This document shows, piece after piece, positions 6,714 through 8,069 of a stretch of 8,069 bases of DNA. The first letter of the stretch is position 1. Every line of letters starts with the position of its first letter. Origin of the DNA: an uncultured Spirochaetaceae bacterium (GTDB lineage Bacteria > Spirochaetota > Spirochaetia > Sphaerochaetales > Sphaerochaetaceae); contig CALXON010000136.1 in assembly GCA_944389985.1 (NCBI GenBank), positions 1 to 8,069 of the forward strand. The letters run 5' to 3'. Position numbers and translations under genes: made by a program. The notes beneath the pieces were generated by a model that was not told the DNA's origin, made no database searches, and saw nothing but the letters and a program-made list of their open reading frames with translations.

Positions 6714-6847
6714 ATCCAGGTCTTTTTCCTTTGCCTGCAAGAAATTCCTGTTTCATGATCAAGAGAGTAAAAACCGGGTACTTCAATCAATGGAAGGAAG
6801 ATGAAAGATAAGAAAAGAAAGGAAGAGCTGCAGAACATGAATACCAC
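6714..6847. other. Non-coding spacer with a purine-rich run
   Basis: Between the operator candidate and the tRNA promoter no gene is supported. The stretch from about 6790 to 6829 is almost entirely A and G on the plus strand, with only isolated T residues. Short open frames here on both strands have no ribosome site and no protein-like composition. Confidence 0.5.
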
Positions 6848-6876
6848 TTGAAACATAGGGCCATTGCGGTTAACAT
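6848..6876 (+). promoter_or_regulatory. Promoter candidate of the tRNA-Val gene
   Basis: TTGAAA (6848-6853) and TAACAT (6871-6876) are separated by 17 bases. The start would fall about 7-10 bases beyond the -10, roughly 10 bases before the mature tRNA, which is normal for a stand-alone tRNA gene. The -35 lies inside the left arm of a 9-base inverted repeat (6847-6855 with 6885-6893). Confidence 0.6.
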
Positions 6877-6892
6877 AGCTTCGTTGTTTCAA

Positions 6893-6964
6893 GGGCGCGT
6901 AGCTCAGCGGGAGAGCATTACCTTCACACGGTAGGGGTCAGCAGTTCGATCCTGCTCGCGCCCA
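6893..6964 (+). tRNA. tRNA-Val (anticodon CAC)
   Basis: A complete cloverleaf can be drawn. The 7-bp acceptor stem pairs GGGCGCG (6893-6899) with CGCGCCC (6957-6963). The D stem is GCTC/GAGC around AGCGGGA. The anticodon stem TTACC/GGTAG (one T-G pair) holds the loop TTCACAC with anticodon CAC at 6925-6927. The variable loop is GGGTC, and the T stem AGCAG/CTGCT encloses TTCGATC. The discriminator is A (6964). The 3' CCA is not encoded. It reads GTG codons. The gene stands alone, with its own promoter and terminator. Confidence 0.96.
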
Positions 6965-6967
6965 TAG

Positions 6968-7007
6968 AATGGAGCGGTATTCATACGGATGCGGCTCCAT
7001 TATTTTT
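6968..7007 (+). terminator. Rho-independent terminator after tRNA-Val
   Basis: AATGGAGC (6968-6975) and GCTCCATT (6994-7001) form an 8-bp perfect stem with an 18-base loop, followed by A and TTTTT (7003-7007). It begins four bases after the tRNA discriminator. Weak A/T pairs at the stem base and a long loop make it moderate rather than strong. Confidence 0.7.
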
Positions 7008-7045
7008 GACAAAATCTCTGCAGCTCTCCATTCTGACCGCACTTT

Positions 7046-7051
7046 TATAAT
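7046..7051 (+). promoter_or_regulatory. Consensus -10 element upstream of the CoA-disulfide reductase gene
   Basis: A perfect TATAAT lies 151 bases before the downstream ATG, but the sequence 17 bases upstream (GCTCTC at 7023-7028) is a poor -35. A second candidate -10, TATGAT at 7115-7120, also lacks a good -35, though the palindrome at 7084-7102 sits at about that position. Which one is used cannot be decided here; either could depend on an activator. Confidence 0.35.
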
Positions 7052-7083
7052 AGATTTTTGCATCTGATTGCATTTTTCATTCA

Positions 7084-7102
7084 TGTATTACCCTGTAATA
7101 CA
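7084..7102. promoter_or_regulatory. 19-bp palindrome upstream of the flavoprotein gene, operator candidate
   Basis: TGTATTAC-CCT-GTAATACA has perfect 8-base arms around three bases. It lies about 100 bases before the reductase ATG, between the two possible -10 elements. The size and symmetry are typical of a dimeric regulator site. It could also fold as an RNA hairpin in the leader, but the 3-base loop and lack of a following T-run argue against a terminator. The regulator is not recognised. Confidence 0.55.
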
Positions 7103-7202
7103 CACAGCAGACAATATGATTCATGGCGCTCATTTATTACGCTGAAGACAATATACATTTGCTTCCGCTCCTTCCCTGCCCTAAACTTATTCCGGAGGAA
7201 TC

Positions 7203-8069
7203 ATGAAGGTACTTGTGATCGGAGGTGTCGCGGCAGGAGCCAGCGCTGCGGCAAGACTGAGAAGACTTGATGAGGATGCGGAGATCATCATAGCAGAGAG
7301 AAGCGGATACATCTCATACGCGAACTGCGGACTGCCTTACTTTGCAGGCGGTGTCATAGAGGACAGGAATGCCCTCACGCTCCAGACGCCTGAGAGTTTC
7401 TGGAAGAGATTCAGGATCGATGCGAGAGTCAGTACTGAGGCTCTTAGAATAGACCGGAGGGAGAAGAAGGTGCTTCTCAGGGAACTCCTGACAGGAAAGG
7501 AGTACAGGGAGAGCTATGACAAGCTTCTGCTCGCTCCCGGTGCCGAGGCGATAGTCCCGCCATTTCCCGGAATCGAAAGCAAGAGGATCTATCTGATGAA
7601 GCACACTGAGGACGCGTTTGCGGTCAGGGAGAAGGTGCTGTTCTCAAAGAGCGCCGTTGTGATCGGAGGAGGATTCATAGGGCTTGAATGTGCGGAGAAC
7701 TTCAGACATGCCGGGCTGGATGTCACGCTGATCCAGCTTCTGGATCATGTGACGAATCTCTCTCCTGATTTCGCCTCCATCGTCCACAGGGAAATCCGGG
7801 AAAACGGTATTGATCTCCGCCTCAGTGAGGGTGTGAAGGCATTCGAGGAGACGGAGGAAGGTATCAGGGTCATCACTGACAAGGGAGAGTATGATGCTGA
7901 CTTCGCTGTTCTCGCAATCGGCGTGAGGCCGGACTCGAAGCTTGCCAGGGACGCAGGTCTTGAGACTGACAGCCGTGGATCCATCATTGTCTCTGACACG
8001 ATGGAGACCTCTGACAGCGACATATATGCAGCAGGAGATGCTGTCCTTATCCGTAACCGTGTATCGGGA
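7203..8069 (+). CDS. CoA-disulfide reductase / NADH oxidase-family flavoprotein, N-terminal part (3' end outside window)
   Basis: Translation from the ATG gives 289 residues that run off the window edge. This is a pyridine-nucleotide:disulfide oxidoreductase of the single-cysteine class. It shows the FAD-binding start VLVIGGVAAGASAAARLRR (3-21), the redox motif YANCGLPYF (39-47) with catalytic C42, the NAD(P)H-binding motif VVIGGGFIGLE (152-162), LAIGVRPD (237-244) and the second FAD motif DIYAAGDA (273-280). Family members reduce CoA disulfide or CoA persulfide with NAD(P)H, or O2 to water, protecting anaerobes from oxygen and handling sulfane sulfur. Full proteins are about 440 residues, or about 550 or more if a rhodanese domain is fused; the missing end would decide. 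GGAGG at 7194-7198 stands four bases before the ATG. It is separated from the operon by the tRNA, so no functional link is claimed. CoADR versus NADH oxidase cannot be settled from this part. Confidence 0.9.
   Translation, partial: MKVLVIGGVAAGASAAARLRRLDEDAEIIIAERSGYISYANCGLPYFAGGVIEDRNALTLQTPESFWKRFRIDARVSTEALRIDRREKKVLLRELLTGKEYRESYDKLLLAPGAEAIVPPFPGIESKRIYLMKHTEDAFAVREKVLFSKSAVVIGGGFIGLECAENFRHAGLDVTLIQLLDHVTNLSPDFASIVHREIRENGIDLRLSEGVKAFEETEEGIRVITDKGEYDADFAVLAIGVRPDSKLARDAGLETDSRGSIIVSDTMETSDSDIYAAGDAVLIRNRVSG

Noticed and set aside
6668..6892. Minus-strand open frame of 74 residues between tRNA and regulator
   Set aside because: It begins with a TTG inside the tRNA leader, lacks a ribosome site, and covers the operon promoter and operator; its Phe/Ser-rich content reflects the pyrimidine-rich strand.
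7006..7011. TTGACA as the -35 of the reductase promoter
   Set aside because: It overlaps the T-run of the tRNA terminator, and the perfect TATAAT at 7046 is 34 bases downstream; at 16-18 bases only CATTCT-like sequences occur.
7058..7270. Plus-strand open frame of 70 residues in the leader of the reductase gene
   Set aside because: No ribosome site precedes it, it overlaps the reductase start in another frame, and its sequence is not protein-like.
7314..8023. Two minus-strand open frames (7314-7604 and 7745-8023) opposite the reductase
   Set aside because: Both are shadows of a clearly conserved plus-strand coding region.
1..8069. CRISPR array, insertion sequence, integrase, phage genes or toxin-antitoxin pair
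   Set aside because: No regularly spaced repeats, transposase or integrase motifs, or small paired genes were seen; the window is explained by transport, regulatory and metabolic genes plus one tRNA.

Overview
The window looks like chromosome of a host-associated diderm bacterium, most likely a spirochaete of the Treponema/Sphaerochaeta kind. The main clue is the solute-binding protein leader, which ends in VFA followed by GGSGEK and has no lipobox cysteine; this is a common style in that group. Strong AAGGAGG-type ribosome binding sites and heavy AGA/AGG arginine codon use are compatible but not diagnostic. This placement is an inference.

Layout: (1) 1-762, plus strand, the C-terminal half of a MATE-family multidrug/Na+ (or H+) antiporter cut by the window edge. 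(2) 811-6638, minus strand, a compact five-gene operon read from right to left: a LacI-family regulator, a secreted solute-binding protein, a fused two-domain ABC permease, an ABC ATPase with a TOBE-like tail, and an inositol-monophosphatase-family phosphatase. It ends in a clear hairpin-plus-T-run terminator at 811-846, convergent with the MATE gene. It has its own promoter candidate (TTGACA, 17 bp, TAGCCT) with a 16-bp palindromic operator candidate directly upstream of the -35. (3) 6893-6964, a tRNA-Val(CAC) with its own promoter and a rho-independent terminator. (4) 7203 to the right edge, plus strand, the N-terminal part of a coenzyme A-disulfide reductase/NADH oxidase-family flavoprotein, behind a leader of about 150 bases that carries a 19-bp palindrome.

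The operon is the interesting part. The transporter is of the FbpABC/AfuABC architecture usually labelled 'ferric iron'. However, the binding protein has no Tyr-Tyr pair anywhere, keeps an ATSGA anion-binding-like loop, is controlled by a sugar-type LacI regulator, and is co-transcribed with a phosphatase whose start is coupled to the ATPase stop. Together this suggests uptake of a phosphorylated carbohydrate or polyol (hexose phosphate, inositol phosphate, glycerophospho-compound or similar) followed by cytoplasmic dephosphorylation. This is a hypothesis from gene content, not a demonstrated function.

A 12-bp hairpin without a T-run sits between the binding-protein and permease genes and probably sets the binding-protein to membrane-component ratio. 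No intergenic stretch exceeds 300 bases; the two largest (6639-6892 and 6965-7202) hold the promoters, operator candidates, tRNA and terminator described below.
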